From NCBI GenBank assembly GCA_963680875.1, contig OY804590.1, positions 24,118,640 through 24,182,639 of the forward strand: a stretch of DNA of 64,000 nucleotides. The letters are read 5' to 3'. The notes under the pieces are model-generated. The model was not told where the DNA came from. It did not search any database and worked only from the letters and a program-made list of their open reading frames with translations. Every line of letters starts with the position of its first letter. The first letter of the stretch is position 1. Shown here one piece after another: positions 1-9,812 of the stretch. Made by a program: the position numbers and the translations under genes. The DNA is from Bathymodiolus brooksi (lineage: Eukaryota; Mollusca; Bivalvia; Mytilida; Modiolidae).

Positions 1-59
1 ATATGACGACAGATGGTATTGGCAATTTTAGATTTTGGTTCAAAGTTGACTTTTGTTTC

Positions 60-538
60 ACTGTTATGTCATACGATGGCCTTGTAAACTATCTAATGCT
101 AGATAATGGTTGAGGCCATCGGCTCTCTGTAATAGAAGGAGCCGTCGTGGTCGTGATCATATGGTAGTTGGATTTACAGCTACCTATGGAATCAGTGCCT
201 ATCACCAGTAACGTTGTGAGTTCAAATCCCGCTCATGGCAAGGTGCACTCAAAACAACATTATGTGATAAAGTTTGTCAGTGACTTGCCACAGGTTGGTG
301 GTTTTCTCCGGATTCCCCGGTTTCCTCCACCAAGAAAACTGACCGCCACGATATAGCTGAAATATTGTTGAAAGTGGCGTTAAACACCATAAACCGAACT
401 GCTAACACTCTTTAATAGAACTAATATCATGCATATGGCAACTTGTGTGTCCCGAAGATTAAATATATTATGCATACTGTTCAAGATTATAACGTTCTTT
501 ATAACGCCGTTCGCCAGGTTATATGTGAGGGTTGACAT
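60..538 (-). pseudogene. Penelope-like element, N-terminal fragment split by a SINE
   Basis: Read on the minus strand, the start at 538 gives a peptide beginning MSTLTYN. It matches the N-terminus of the larger Penelope-like copy that begins at 45,743; both continue through a recognisable HNIFNLR segment. The fragment is interrupted at 138-407 by a plus-strand SINE, flanked by CTCTKTAATAGAA at 125-137 and 408-420. Beyond the SINE the homology resumes (RAD-LNHYL) until about position 60 and then fades. The corresponding stretch at 45,563-45,743 lacks the SINE, so it is a paralogous empty site. What is seen is the match between the two copies and the duplicated target; assignment to the element rests on the RT domain of the other copy. 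The fragment is non-functional. Confidence 0.75.
138..407 (+). mobile_element. tRNA-derived SINE, family 1
   Basis: The 5' part has a tRNA-like head with a B-box-like GAGTTCAAATCCC near 220-232. The body (GGTTTTCTCCGG, then CCTCCACCAA) and the tail (GATATAGCTGAAATATTG then GGCGTTAAACACCATAAACC) recur at 16,925, 42,567 and 46,410. A 13-bp target duplication with one mismatch flanks it at 125-137 and 408-420. It was inserted into the Penelope-like fragment at 60-538. Confidence 0.85.
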
Positions 539-599
539 TTTACACACATGTGGAAAGCATTTGCATGACCACGTCATTTCAATGATCTGAGGGGAATTC

Positions 600-894
600 A
601 AGGGCCCATAAAACTAGTTAACCCCATCTCTTTTTTATTGAAGTGCCTGTATCAAGCCAGGAAAGTAAACGCTAATGTATTTTTGTGTTAGAGATATCTA
701 TTTTGTCTTTTCTACGATTTTGATATTAATTTTGAAATTGTTCCGACAGTGTGGAGTTTTTTGTTTTTCACTTTCCTACATAAAACAGATTACAAATATA
801 AATGTAAGTTTATAAACATTCGTTCAGCATCTCTAAATACAAGATGTTCGTATAACATTATCTTTTAAATCTCTCGGCGGGAGGTATAAAATAT
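600..894. other. Unannotated spacer
   Basis: AT-rich sequence without a convincing reading frame or repeat similarity within the window. I see nothing to annotate here. Confidence 0.6.
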
Positions 895-1315
895 TCGTCA
901 ATTCTTCACCAAAGGTAATTCGATCCAGTCAACTGTTAATGGCCATTTGGTTCAGTCAAAAGGCAGGGGGTATTTTTTTTCAGTAATAGCTTATGGGTCT
1001 TTGTTCAAATGAAAGGTTAAGAGACATTTTGTCCAAACAAAAGGAAATGACATTTGAATTAGTCAAAATGTCAAAAGAACATTTAGTCCAGTTTAAAGGT
1101 AATGGGACATTTTGTCCATGCAGTCAAAGGACAGAGACATTTGGCTTCGCAAAAGAATATGGGGCATTTGGTCCAGTAAAAGGATATGGGGCATTTGGTC
1201 CAGCAAAAGAATATGGGGCATTTGGTGCAGCAAAAGGCAGGGGACATTTTATCCAGTTAAAGGTAAGAGGACATTTTATCCATGCAGTAGAAGGGCAGGA
1301 ACATTTGGTCTAGCA
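895..1315 (+). repeat. Degenerate minisatellite, left flank of the Polinton
   Basis: Loose tandem units of about 24-30 bp around a core GG-CATTTGGTCCAGTAAAAGG. They are best preserved at 1,160-1,245, where GGGGCATTTGGT recurs. The same motif in the same orientation reappears at 12,306-12,664, just past the far end of the inserted element, so the array is a single pre-existing locus split by the insertion. A long in-frame reading across it (993-1,313) is only the repeat read through and is not a gene. Confidence 0.8.
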
Positions 1316-1321
1316 AACGGA
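1316..1321. repeat. Target site duplication, left (AACGGA)
   Basis: AACGGA immediately precedes the left inverted repeat and is repeated exactly at 12,300-12,305, right after the right inverted repeat. Six base pairs is the duplication size known for Polinton/Maverick integration. Confidence 0.9.
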
Positions 1322-1836
1322 AGTAGTATATCAGTACGAACAAAGTTGTATTTGAGGAGGTGCGAATAGGTGCTACCTGAAGTGACGTCATCGGAAGAGA
1401 CCCTAACCGGAAATGACGTTACCAGAAGTCACATGACCGGAACTGGAAGTCAGTGACCGGAAGTGATCGCGTGCGCATGCGCAACCGGTTCTCGCGCTTT
1501 TTTCTTACTATTGTAGTAGTACAAAATGTAAAATTGTGCATCACCGCAAGTAGCATGGCTACCGGATGTGACATCATCAAGCGTCACGTGACGCGACAGG
1601 GTTTCCCTTGGAAGGATGTGCACATGCGCAACCGGAAATCGCACAATATCCGCCCTAGTGGGGTCTTTTTACCAGAAGGGACGTCATCAAGCGTCACATG
1701 ACACCGAAGGGGTTCCATTGGAAGGGTGCGTGCATGCGCAACCGGAAGTTGCGCGATATCCGATCAAACGTCACCCGTAGGGCTTGCCCTGGAAAATATG
1801 AGAGCGCGCATGCGCGACCGGAAGTGCCCTTAGGGT
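1322..1836 (+). repeat. Left terminal inverted repeat
   Basis: It aligns, reverse-complemented, to 11,792-12,299. Alignment is continuous apart from a roughly 57-bp stretch present only in the left copy near 1,390-1,450 and scattered substitutions. The repeat is built of about three tandem sub-units of 85-120 bp. These carry regulatory-looking motifs: CCGGAAGT-type ETS cores, TGACGTCA, TCACGTGAC and TGCGCATGCGCA (1,470-1,483). The divergence between the two arms argues for an old insertion. Confidence 0.9.
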
Positions 1837-1896
1837 GTGATCTTATTTGTTCTCAAACCCAACCCAAAAGAGGATTGAAATGTTTTATATCACTAA

Positions 1897-2040
1897 CCAA
1901 TCACATCACTGGAAATTGAACCAATCAGATTACAAGAAATGAACCAACCAGATCCCTCATTCCAAAAACGAACAACTAATTACAGCCATCGTAATAACTG
2001 ACTTGCTATATAACCCCGTGATTGATTCCATCGTCATTCT
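1897..2040 (+). promoter_or_regulatory. Polymerase-gene promoter: CCAAT boxes, TATA, initiator
   Basis: Two CCAATCA boxes lie at 1,897-1,903 and 1,921-1,927. A TATATAA box lies at 2,007-2,013. An initiator-like TCATTCT lies at 2,034-2,040, with its A 29 bases after the start of the TATA box. The first ATG of the zinc-finger/polymerase reading frame follows at 2,056. Spacing and order fit a classic RNA polymerase II core promoter just inside the left inverted repeat. Confidence 0.65.
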
Positions 2041-2055
2041 TTCCGAACAGCTACG

Positions 2056-5000
2056 ATGTTCTCCTACGAGAAATGCGGCAAGCAATATACAGAGAAGAGA
2101 AGCTTGTTACGTCATATGAAGACCCACTTGAAGGATCCAACGGCGTCTGGGCAGACCTACAGCTGCAGTATCTGTGACAAGGTGTTCAGTCGAGCTGAAA
2201 ACAGGTAGAGGAATGAAGTGGCCCACAGCTACATCTTGACCTGCGGAGTATGCGGTCAGTATTTCAACAGACTTGACAACCTAGCACGCCAAGCAGAGAC
2301 CACCGATGAAGAGACCAGTAGCACCTGGACCAGGACCCGTGACGAAGCAGCGACGTACCGTGTCACCACCACCCAGAACTCCCATGGATAATCCTGTTGG
2401 ACCAGACGTGCTGCCAGAGGATCCAGAGACCAGAGTCCTGTACCCGAGGCATTGGAAGTCCATCCAGACAGGAAGCGACCGGCAACCGTATCCAGGACCG
2501 GTACAACTTTACCCTGCATGAGATGACAGCGTCCACCTTTCCAGAGATGGTACGGTACCTGTACAGACAACAGACCACAGCCTTCAAGATCAACCTGTCT
2601 TTTGGTTTTATCTTACGCCACATTGAGACTGGAGTGTTGCGGTATTACTATGCTAGCCAGAACAACGCCAGATTCTTCGAGACGCTACACCTCATCAGAA
2701 CAGAAGAAGACTTGGAGCGGTTTTTGGAGGAGTTGAGCCTACATAGCATCCTGGAGTACATCCGGCAACAGAGACCCGATACCAAGTGGATCGTTCATCT
2801 GCTGACCAACGTGACCTTCTACCTAAACAAGTTGATCTAAATTGGTGCCAGAGTCGTCATTCCAGACTTTTTCCTGTGAAACCAAGGCTTGGTGTGTTTA
2901 GTTAGTGGATCCAATGGACCTTATGAGGACAACCTATGCTTCTTCAGATGTTTAGCAGTACACCGTGGAGCTCCAGTGAACAGCGTAGAAGTTCCAGCCA
3001 AGACGTATTACCACCAGTACCTGCAGTACAGACGGATGGCTTCTAAGGATTTCCAGGGTGTGCTTAGACGAACTGATGGTGTTAGAGCAGTTGTTCAGCT
3101 TGAACGTGTAGGTGTATGACTTACAAGAGATGGAAGAGGGAGATATTGCAGCTCGGTTGGTACGACGTTCCCCCTATAGCTACCGGGAGACCATGAATTT
3201 GAACCTGTACGAGCAGCACTTCAGCTACGTCAGTGATATGGAGAAGTACAGCCACAGTTTCCTGTGTTCGAATTGTGACCGGTTGTGGAAACATGTTGGG
3301 ACGCTGCACAGACATGAACGAACATGTATGGGAGTGTTATCTACAAGTATCCTGGTGGCGTGTACCATACAGCACAGACCGTATTCGACCGGTTAGAAGA
3401 CGAGAACATCGACGTCCCAGCAGAAGACCGCTATTACCCGTACAGAGCTACCTATGACATTGAGGTGATGCTACAGCCTACAGATAAGAGATGATCAGAG
3501 AAGTTGGAGTGGACCAGTCATCATGTACTACTCAGTGTGTCTGTGTGTTCCAACCTTCCTGTGTATGCAGTTCCAGTGTGCTACATCTCTGAGGTGATAC
3601 CAGAAAGACTGTGGAGTCCAGTTTGAGCTCAGCCAGGCGGCGTACCGGAGACTGATGGCAAAGTATTAAGACGTGTTCCAGCAGATCCAGGAAAAACTCG
3701 ACAGTGATTTGGACGACGTTCTACCTCTTCAAGATACAGCAGAGTTGGTGAAGAGCCAGAGGATCAACTACACTGAAGAGAAACAACAACTTCATGTGCA
3801 TCAAGACAGAGGCGTTGAAGTTCCTGGACATCACCAACTACCTGGCTACTGGATTCAGCTACAGTCAGTTCCTGAAGGCCTATGGATGTACGGAGAATGG
3901 ATTTTTCCCTTACGAGTGGATGACCTCGTTGGAGAAACTGAACGTCAGCCAGCTACCACCTCACGACGCCTTCTACAGAACCTTGAAGAACGGCAACATT
4001 TCAGCGGAGGAGTATCAGCTGTGCCAAGGAATATGGGAAGACAACAACATGACCAACATGAAAGAGTTCCTGACATGGTACAACAACTAAGACGTGGAGC
4101 CCATGTTGGAAGCCATATAGAAGATGTACCTGTACTACCAGAACCGGAACGTGGACATCTTTAAAGACGGAATCAGTGTTCCAGGGCTGACTCTGAAGTA
4201 CATGTTCCAGGATCTACCCAGTTATTTTACGGTACCCAACGAAGAACAAGGATTTGTACCAGTTGTTCAAGAACAACATTGTTGGAGGACCAATTATTGT
4301 GTTTCATCGGTACCATGAGAGAGATGTGACGACCATCCGACCCAGAAACTACGAGGAGCCGAAGGCCTGCAAGAAGATAATTGGATACGATGCCAACGCC
4401 CTCTACCTTTGGAGCATAATGCAGGTGATGCCAACGGGACATTTTGTTCGCCGGAAGAGTGAGAACCAGTTCTGGAGAGACACTACCAGACGCTATGAGC
4501 GGATGGCGATTGAATGGTTGGAATGGGAAGCCCAGCAGAGAGGACAGCATATTCGTCATCACGGCAAAGACAAAGAGAAAGTGATAGGGCGTCGGCGCCT
4601 TCCAGTAGATGGATTCTGCAAAGATACCAACACCGTGTATGAATTCAAGGGATGTTATTGGCATGGACATGATTGTCATCTGAACCAGGACAAACCAGCG
4701 ACGGATGAGGAAGGCCAGACGATGGAACAACGGTACCAGAGAACCCAGGAGAAGATGCAGTACATCCAGGACAATGGCTATGCAGTGAAACAGATGTGGG
4801 AATGTGACTGGGAACTTCTGAAGAAAGAAGATCCAGCAGTGAAAGCCTTTGTGAAAGACATGCAGAGACCTTGTGATGGGCAGTTTAATATGACGGAGGA
4901 GACCACCATCTTACGAGCAGTGATGGAAGACCGGATGTTTGGTGCCTTGGAAGTAGACCTGGTAGTTCCTGACCACTTGAAAGGGAAGTTTGCTGAGATG

Positions 5001-5210
5001 CCTCCAGTCTTCAAGAACACAGACGTATCCAGCGATGACATCGGAGACCACATGAAGACGTATGCAGAAGAACGAGGGATCATGAACCAGAACAGGAAAT
5101 GTCTGATTGGAAGCATGTTTGGCCAGAAGATCCTCATCATCTTTCCTCTGTTGAAGTGGTATGCCCAGCATGGTTTGAAGGTGACGAAGATACATCAAGT
5201 GGTGGAGTAG
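2056..5210 (+). pseudogene. Zinc-finger family-B DNA polymerase (Polinton type), broken and 3' truncated
   Basis: This gene would replicate the element, probably by protein priming as in related Polintons. It opens with three degenerate C2H2 fingers (2,056-2,340): the first has Tyr where Cys is expected, and the second carries a TAG at 2,206. A Pro-rich linker follows (2,306-2,470), then an N-terminal domain with an AFKINLSFGF motif (2,470-2,840) and a DNLCFFRCLA motif (about 2,928). Next come a C2HC finger (about 3,262-3,330), exonuclease motif I, Asp-Ile-Glu, at 3,456-3,464, and the DNA_pol_B_2-like region (3,790-4,250). Polymerase motif A, YDANALYLW, starts at 4,386. An endonuclease-like insert carries VDGF, YEFKG and CYWHGHDC (4,605-4,676). 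The sequence ends at QVVE before palm motifs B (NSxYG) and C (DTDS), so the catalytic core is incomplete. Frame changes fall near 2,300, 2,475, 3,110, 3,360, 3,790 and 4,250, with stops at 2,389, 2,838, 4,088 and 4,121. Family assignment is from motif memory. Confidence 0.88.
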
Positions 5211-5343
5211 TGGAGAATGGACATTGCATCCTACGGAGATAGGAGTGACCCTGAGACTTTACGAATGGAAAGAACTGAAAAAGACCATACCTTTATTTGA
5301 AGAAAGAGAGCCAGAACTGACAATTGAAAATGTGTGAAATAAA
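5211..5343 (+). other. Short tail region ending in a poly(A) signal
   Basis: This lies between the truncated polymerase and the next gene. One frame reads LRLYEWKELKKTIPLFEERE and stops near 5,335; it could be the last residues of a deleted downstream part of the polymerase or of another gene, but I do not recognise it. AATAAA occurs at about 5,338, consistent with a transcript end. Confidence 0.35.
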
Positions 5344-5372
5344 GAATCGAAACTTGTATATGTTGTTTGTTA

Positions 5373-5380
5373 TATATAAA
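5373..5380 (+). promoter_or_regulatory. TATA box of the ATPase gene
   Basis: TATATAAA lies about 100 bases upstream of the in-frame ATG at 5,472 and just after the AATAAA signal of the preceding unit. No clear initiator was identified. Confidence 0.4.
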
Positions 5381-5471
5381 TATAGTTCCCCCAAAAACCC
5401 ACTTATAGACACATTTATATTCAAATACTTGAGATGAAGGTCATTTTACGAGTGTCTGTCCAACAGAGCAG

Positions 5472-6402
5472 ATGGATGATAAAACTTGTCCCGCGTGTAA
5501 ACTGAGATGTTCGAGAAAAGAGATCATGTTGTGACATTATAGAAGCAAACACGGAATCACAAGTCTAAAGAGAAGAGATGCAGTCCCATAGACAGAGAGA
5601 TATACAACGCCGCCGCCGCCGCCGCTGACAGAGGGCTATATGCCGCCGCCGCTGACAGAGGGGTATACACCGCCGCCACCGCTGACAGAAGGCTATATGC
5701 CGCCGCCTCCGCTGCAGCGGCAGCAATACTCACAGAGTAATAAAGAAGAACCTTATTACATGACACAAACCAACAATTCTTACATATTTTACGTTCCCGA
5801 TAAATACGATCCAGATCATTTCATGCCGTGGGTCCATCCATTTACCAGTGTGATCTCGGGACCAACCGGAAGTGGAAAATCCGTCTTTGTCAGGAGATTC
5901 GTACACAATATCCGACATATGATGACCCCAAAACCGGATCGTATCTTATGGTGTTATGGAGAATACCAGACGTTATACGGAACCGTAGATGGAGTAGACT
6001 TTCAACAAGGTTTACCGGATTTGGACACCCTCGACCCCAGAGAAAAACACTTGATCATTTTGGACGATCTCATATACGAAATGGACCAAAGGGTGGCTTC
6101 ACTGTTTACGGAAAAGAATCACCACAGAAACATTAGCGTCATGTACATCGTTCAGAATATGTTTCATCAAGAAAAACACCATAGAACCATAAGTCTCAAT
6201 GCTCATTACATGGTTCTATTCAAACGTATCGCAGATCATGGCGCTAGCACACCAAATGTATCCCAGGAGAACGCAATTTTTCCGGGAATCATTTGCCCGA
6301 GCTACGACCAGACCTCACGGCTACATGGTGATCGATATGAAACAAAACACGCCGGATATCCTGAGATTGAGAACCTTCATCTTTCCCTGTCAGGAATAGA
6401 AA
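5472..6402 (+). pseudogene. Zinc-finger FtsK/HerA-type genome-packaging ATPase
   Basis: This would be the packaging motor ATPase of the virus-like element. From the ATG at 5,472 the frame encodes a C2H2 finger (CPAC, 12 residues, H, four residues, H; 5,487-5,552), then a Pro-rich run of PPPPLTEGY repeats (about 5,613-5,715), then the ATPase. Walker A GPTGSGKS is at 5,859-5,882 and Walker B LIILDD at 6,051-6,068. A YIVQN segment near 6,145 is typical of the family. Premature stops interrupt the finger domain at 5,532 (TGA) and 5,589 (TAG). Near 6,230 the frame shifts: the conserved C-terminal part (HQMYP, then RPHGYMVIDMKQ) continues in the next frame and ends at 6,402. The tandem GCC/GCT-rich stretch gives a meaningless antisense poly-Ala reading. 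Restricting a start to 5,640 would drop the finger, which is in the same frame. Confidence 0.9.
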
Positions 6403-6476
6403 GCGTATGTCGAGTCATAAAAAGGATGTTACATCCCGTTTCTTGTCACTCTTTCATCAGATGCTGAGGGAATAAC

Positions 6477-6695
6477 ATGGTCTCTCAGCGCTTGAAAAAG
6501 CAGGCCAGTGATATAGTATACTTACAAAAGACGAAACCGTGTATTCGTAAACACCTCATAACCAAGGCCGATCGCAGCATAGTCGATTGTCTGTGTGAGT
6601 GTGCCGAAAATATTTTAAGAGGCAACGTCCCGTTAACTAAACTCCAGAAGGGAAAACTCAAGAGAAATAAGTCACGACCTTATAACTGTATTTAG
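6477..6695 (+). pseudogene. Small basic Polinton/adintovirus-type protein, C-terminally truncated
   Basis: This is a 72-residue basic ORF close after the ATPase. It contains IRKHLITKADRS and then DCLCECAENILRGNVPLT (residues 37-54), followed by Lys/Arg-rich sequence. From memory, this core is typical of a small protein found beside the ATPase in mollusc and arthropod Polinton or adintovirus-like elements. There it usually continues with a basic stretch and a hydrophobic tail, and has been compared with small adenovirus core or membrane-active peptides. Here it stops after about the first half, so I treat it as truncated. Its function is not established. The name and relatives could not be checked. 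Confidence 0.6.
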
Positions 6696-7976
6696 GTAAA
6701 ATGTATTTGGGTAGAAGTTAAAAGGGACTGAATAACTGACGGATGTTTACCTCATTTGCTTCAGAGTTAAAATCATGTATTTGTTTTTTCTTTAATGGAT
6801 GTTGTGTTTGACCAATTTTTTATTTTCATTTTTGTTGTTGTTGATAGATATCTATAGGCATTAAAGCGTGAATTCCAGTTTATTTATCCAATTAGAGAAA
6901 ACAAAAAAAACATGTAATCATAAGAATGTCTTATTTACTCTAAAAACATTAAACTTTTCCGTTCTCTTTATGATGGGTTAATACATATAGTTATATTTTC
7001 TCTGTGCTTATGCAATTTTGCTCATAAGGATAAATAAATATAAATAAATTATCAATTTATCATATAATGGAACATGCAGCTGCATGGTCGGTGGATTTGT
7101 TAATGATTGTACTACATTTTTGTGAATGAATCAATCAATAACTACCATAGTATAGAATATAAAAGGTATAATAATTGTCAATTGACTCCAATCCAATTGA
7201 TCACTGAATTCAGATGTACACTATTTTACCTGTCCACCATAAATTAAAAACGCAGGTTCCAGTATCACACCCTGATTTGTCCACGATCAATTGGAAGTAG
7301 GAAATATATAATTTGGATTTTGTTTAATTTTTTATTGATAGATTTTGATGAAAAGAATAAACAACAACAAAAATTTAAAAGACAAAGAATTTGCTTAATA
7401 CTTCAGTGTTATTGGCTTTTTTGCAATATTTCATATATATAATATTCTAGGCCAAATAAAATATGTGGAATATAGATTTGTTAATTTATTTGTTTGGTCA
7501 ATTGTCTGTATCAAGCTTGTAATTAATGTTATGTTATTAAAACTGGTTGGACATTTTTTCAACAACAGAAACAAAAAATTGTGTTTTAACTTTATAATTT
7601 TATTTATTAATTACTTTAATTTTGTTAATTGCTTTGATCTTGACTGTCATTTGCATCAATAAAAAGGTAAAAGTACAATACAGTGATGAATGATTTGTGT
7701 GCATTGGTGTAACATCTGGTAATATTCCATTGTATTCAAAAGGAAAATTTCAGGAACAAACAAGATCATGCATGTAAGAGAAAGAATGAAAAAGTGATTC
7801 AAAATAGTTCTAAATATATATATGTTGAAAGTTGTTGTTAAAAAGAGTTGAAGATCTTGTGCATTGCGGTTCCTTTAAACACGACATATTTATTCTGCTC
7901 TGGCAAACATTTTCTACAGTACAATATTTACTATTGTTCACAACACAATGACAATGCCATTTATTCGGATGGTTCA
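6696..7976. other. AT-rich gene-free stretch inside the Polinton
   Basis: Very AT-rich, with no credible coding sequence on either strand; the longest frame (7,465-7,662) is Phe/Asn/Leu-rich low-complexity reading. A short inverted pair (CCAATTGATC / GATCAATTGG) lies near 7,194 and 7,288. This is where capsid or integrase genes might be expected and they are absent. Confidence 0.5.
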
Positions 7977-8061
7977 TTCAACCTATGCCAACATTTTAAA
8001 AAATATATGTAAAAAGGTAAGAAAGATTGTTGGCATAAGCTGAATAGGTTAATTGTTATAT

Positions 8062-8097
8062 AAACATGACTAGTCATGAACATGACTAGTCATGTTT
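8062..8097. repeat. 36-bp near-perfect palindrome built from two 14-bp palindromes
   Basis: CATGACTAGTCATG, itself a perfect palindrome, occurs twice, separated by AA and flanked by AAA and TTT. The whole forms a 17-bp-stem inverted repeat with a 2-bp centre. Confidence 0.9.
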
Positions 8098-8216
8098 AAT
8101 TAGTGTAAAATCGGGGGAGATGTCAATGTACTCCAAGTCCACAATTAATTTTTAGTGAATAGTAAGTAGAAAGTAAGTATTTAAAATAATATGTTATGGA
8201 AATAACAAACAAAAAA

Positions 8217-8475
8217 TTAGTATATCAGCACATATATGTAATATCAAACTTTATAAAAATAATTAGGATATTATTATAAGCACATATATTTTAACATCAA
8301 TCATTATGAAAATAAAATAGGATATTATAAACATATATATTCTTATATCATACATCATGAAAATAAATTAGGATATTACAAGCACAGATATTTTTTTTAT
8401 CATACTTCATGAAAATAACTTAAAGATATTATAGCCACAGATATTTTTTTATCATACTTTATCAAAATAACCAAA
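8217..8475 (+). repeat. Degenerate ~60-bp tandem repeat, about 4-5 copies
   Basis: Units share GGATATTATAAGCACA, then ATATTTT, then ATCATAC(A/T)TCATGAAAATAA. The sequence is AT-rich and non-coding. Confidence 0.75.
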
Positions 8476-8705
8476 AAAATCAGTATACACAATCACATTA
8501 CAAATTGCTAAAAATACAATTGTCTTAGATTTTGGATAAGAATGTTCGATTTCGAAATCATAGAAATTATGATAATTCTAAATTTATAAATAAATATTAT
8601 TAAAAACTTTTGAATTTAGATTTTAAGAAAATTGCTTAATTGCATGAGTATCATATACTATTTTAAATTCATGCGTTTTAGAAAGATTGTTTATTAAAAT
8701 TATTC

Positions 8706-9075
8706 TAAAATTTTATATTTTCATCTTTTTTATTTACAGATTTTTGTGTAATTTTACCAGATTTTTATTTTATATATAATTTTTTACAAAAGTTTAATTT
8801 TTTTTTTCAGGTTATTAAATTTTAACAGACTTGTTCTTATTTCTTTGGATTGTTTTTTGTTTTTGTTTTTTTAATAATTGTTTATTTAAATTATCAAATT
8901 TTTTTATATTTTCATCTTTTTTATTTACAGATTTTTGTGGAATTTTACCAGATTTTTATGTTATATATAAATTTTTACAAAAGTTGAATTATTTTTTTTT
9001 CAAGTTATTAAATTTTACCAGACTTATTCTTATATCTTTAGATTGTTTTTTGTTTCGCTTTGTTTTTTCTTAAAT
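8706..9075 (+). repeat. Direct tandem duplication of ~190 bp
   Basis: The segment from about 8,712 (TTTATATTTTCATC) is repeated from about 8,903. Both contain TTTACAGATTTTTGTG, ATTTTACCAGA and TTGGATTG/TTAGATTG landmarks in the same order. T-rich and non-coding. Confidence 0.8.
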
Positions 9076-9284
9076 AATAAATTTCACTTTTGAGACCTGC
9101 ATTTCCAAATTTCCTTACCTGTAAATGTCATTAATTACTATATAAACACCTGTAATATAATGTTTGTTGGCATACCTTGAATATGATATTTCAAAATGTT
9201 GGCATAGGTTGAAAACACCATTCGGATGCATGATCTAACAGGTCGGAGCTCTTTTTTTAAAGACTTATTAACTCCTTTAATATT

Positions 9285-9738
9285 ATGAGTAAACGAGAAA
9301 TAAATCAAAAATATGTACTAATACCTAAGCGAAAATTAAATGCTTTAGGAAAAAAATGTCCCTTTGATCCCGACCTTGAAACTTCTGTTTTGGAACTTTC
9401 GATGAATTGCCTAAACAATATAAAATGAAAGCGAAATCCTTAACTAAATTGATCCTAACAAATGCGGACAAAACTTTGTATTTGGATAAAAACAATCTTT
9501 TACATATCAATGGACAAACAGGGGATAACCTTATAGATTATGTCAAATATGTAACATCACCGCTCAAAATCAAAAAAGAACCCTCCTATTTAAAGCAATT
9601 TTATAAAATTTTAAAATACAAAAATGTACCAAATATTACTTAGTTCAAGATGTCAAAACTCCTTATGCTCATTCAAAATTATCGCTTAGTAAATTACCGG
9701 GAACTAAAAGAATAAAAAAATGGGAAAAATTTAGATAA
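9285..9738 (+). pseudogene. Conserved Polinton-associated orphan protein (LIPK...NVP type)
   Basis: The ATG at 9,285 opens MSKREINQKYVLIPKRKL; the frame changes near 9,385. It continues as a basic, helix-rich segment (LPKQYKMKAKSLTKLI), then NGQTGDNLIDYV, then FYKILKYKNVPN up to 9,640. After a second shift it ends with PYAHSKLSLSK and KWEKF at 9,736. This order (LIPK near the start, a G-x-N-[IL]-x-D-[LY] middle, a late NVP, a basic Trp-containing end) is one I recall from unannotated proteins in mollusc and cnidarian Polinton-like elements. Its role is unknown. It has at least two frameshifts and no catalytic motif that I can identify. Confidence in the reading frames is good; confidence in the family rests on recall. 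Confidence 0.6.
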
Positions 9739-9773
9739 TGACGTCATATAAACAAGAAAAAATATTATAAAAG
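9739..9773 (+). promoter_or_regulatory. CRE plus TATA promoter of the zinc-finger/CARD unit
   Basis: A palindromic CRE, TGACGTCA, at 9,739-9,746 is followed by TATAAAAG at 9,766-9,773. The ATG of the zinc-finger ORF is 40 bases after the TATA box, at 9,813. CRE cores also recur in both inverted repeats, suggesting a shared activator. Confidence 0.6.
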
Positions 9774-9812
9774 AGCAAAATTTTGAGAGAAAAAAACAGT
9801 ATACCATTGTTC

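Larger units (their letters stand above)
7977..9213. mobile_element. Nested insertion or expanded block bounded by 21-bp inverted repeats
   Basis: A perfect 21-bp inverted repeat (TTCAACCTATGCC at the left start) occupies 7,977-7,997 and 9,193-9,213. Weaker similarity extends outward through CATTCGGATG-like sequence on both sides. Partial copies of the same end lie at about 8,028 and 9,161. The interior has no coding sequence and consists largely of the tandem and palindromic repeats listed separately. A MITE-like insertion is the simplest reading. An alternative is a replication-related repeat block of the host element. Confidence 0.5.

Noticed and set aside
168..356. 62-codon frame at the window start
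   Set aside because: It lies entirely within a SINE copy; homologous frames at other SINE copies are broken.
993..1313. 106-codon Gly/Phe-rich open frame
   Set aside because: It is read-through of the minisatellite, whose unit has no stop in this frame; no start context or conserved domain.
5557..5766. Antisense poly-Ala/Ser frame
   Set aside because: It is the complement of the Pro-rich GCC/CCG repeats of the ATPase linker.
8831..9073. 80-codon Phe-rich frame inside the Polinton
   Set aside because: It spans the T-rich 190-bp duplication, is low complexity and has no family resemblance.
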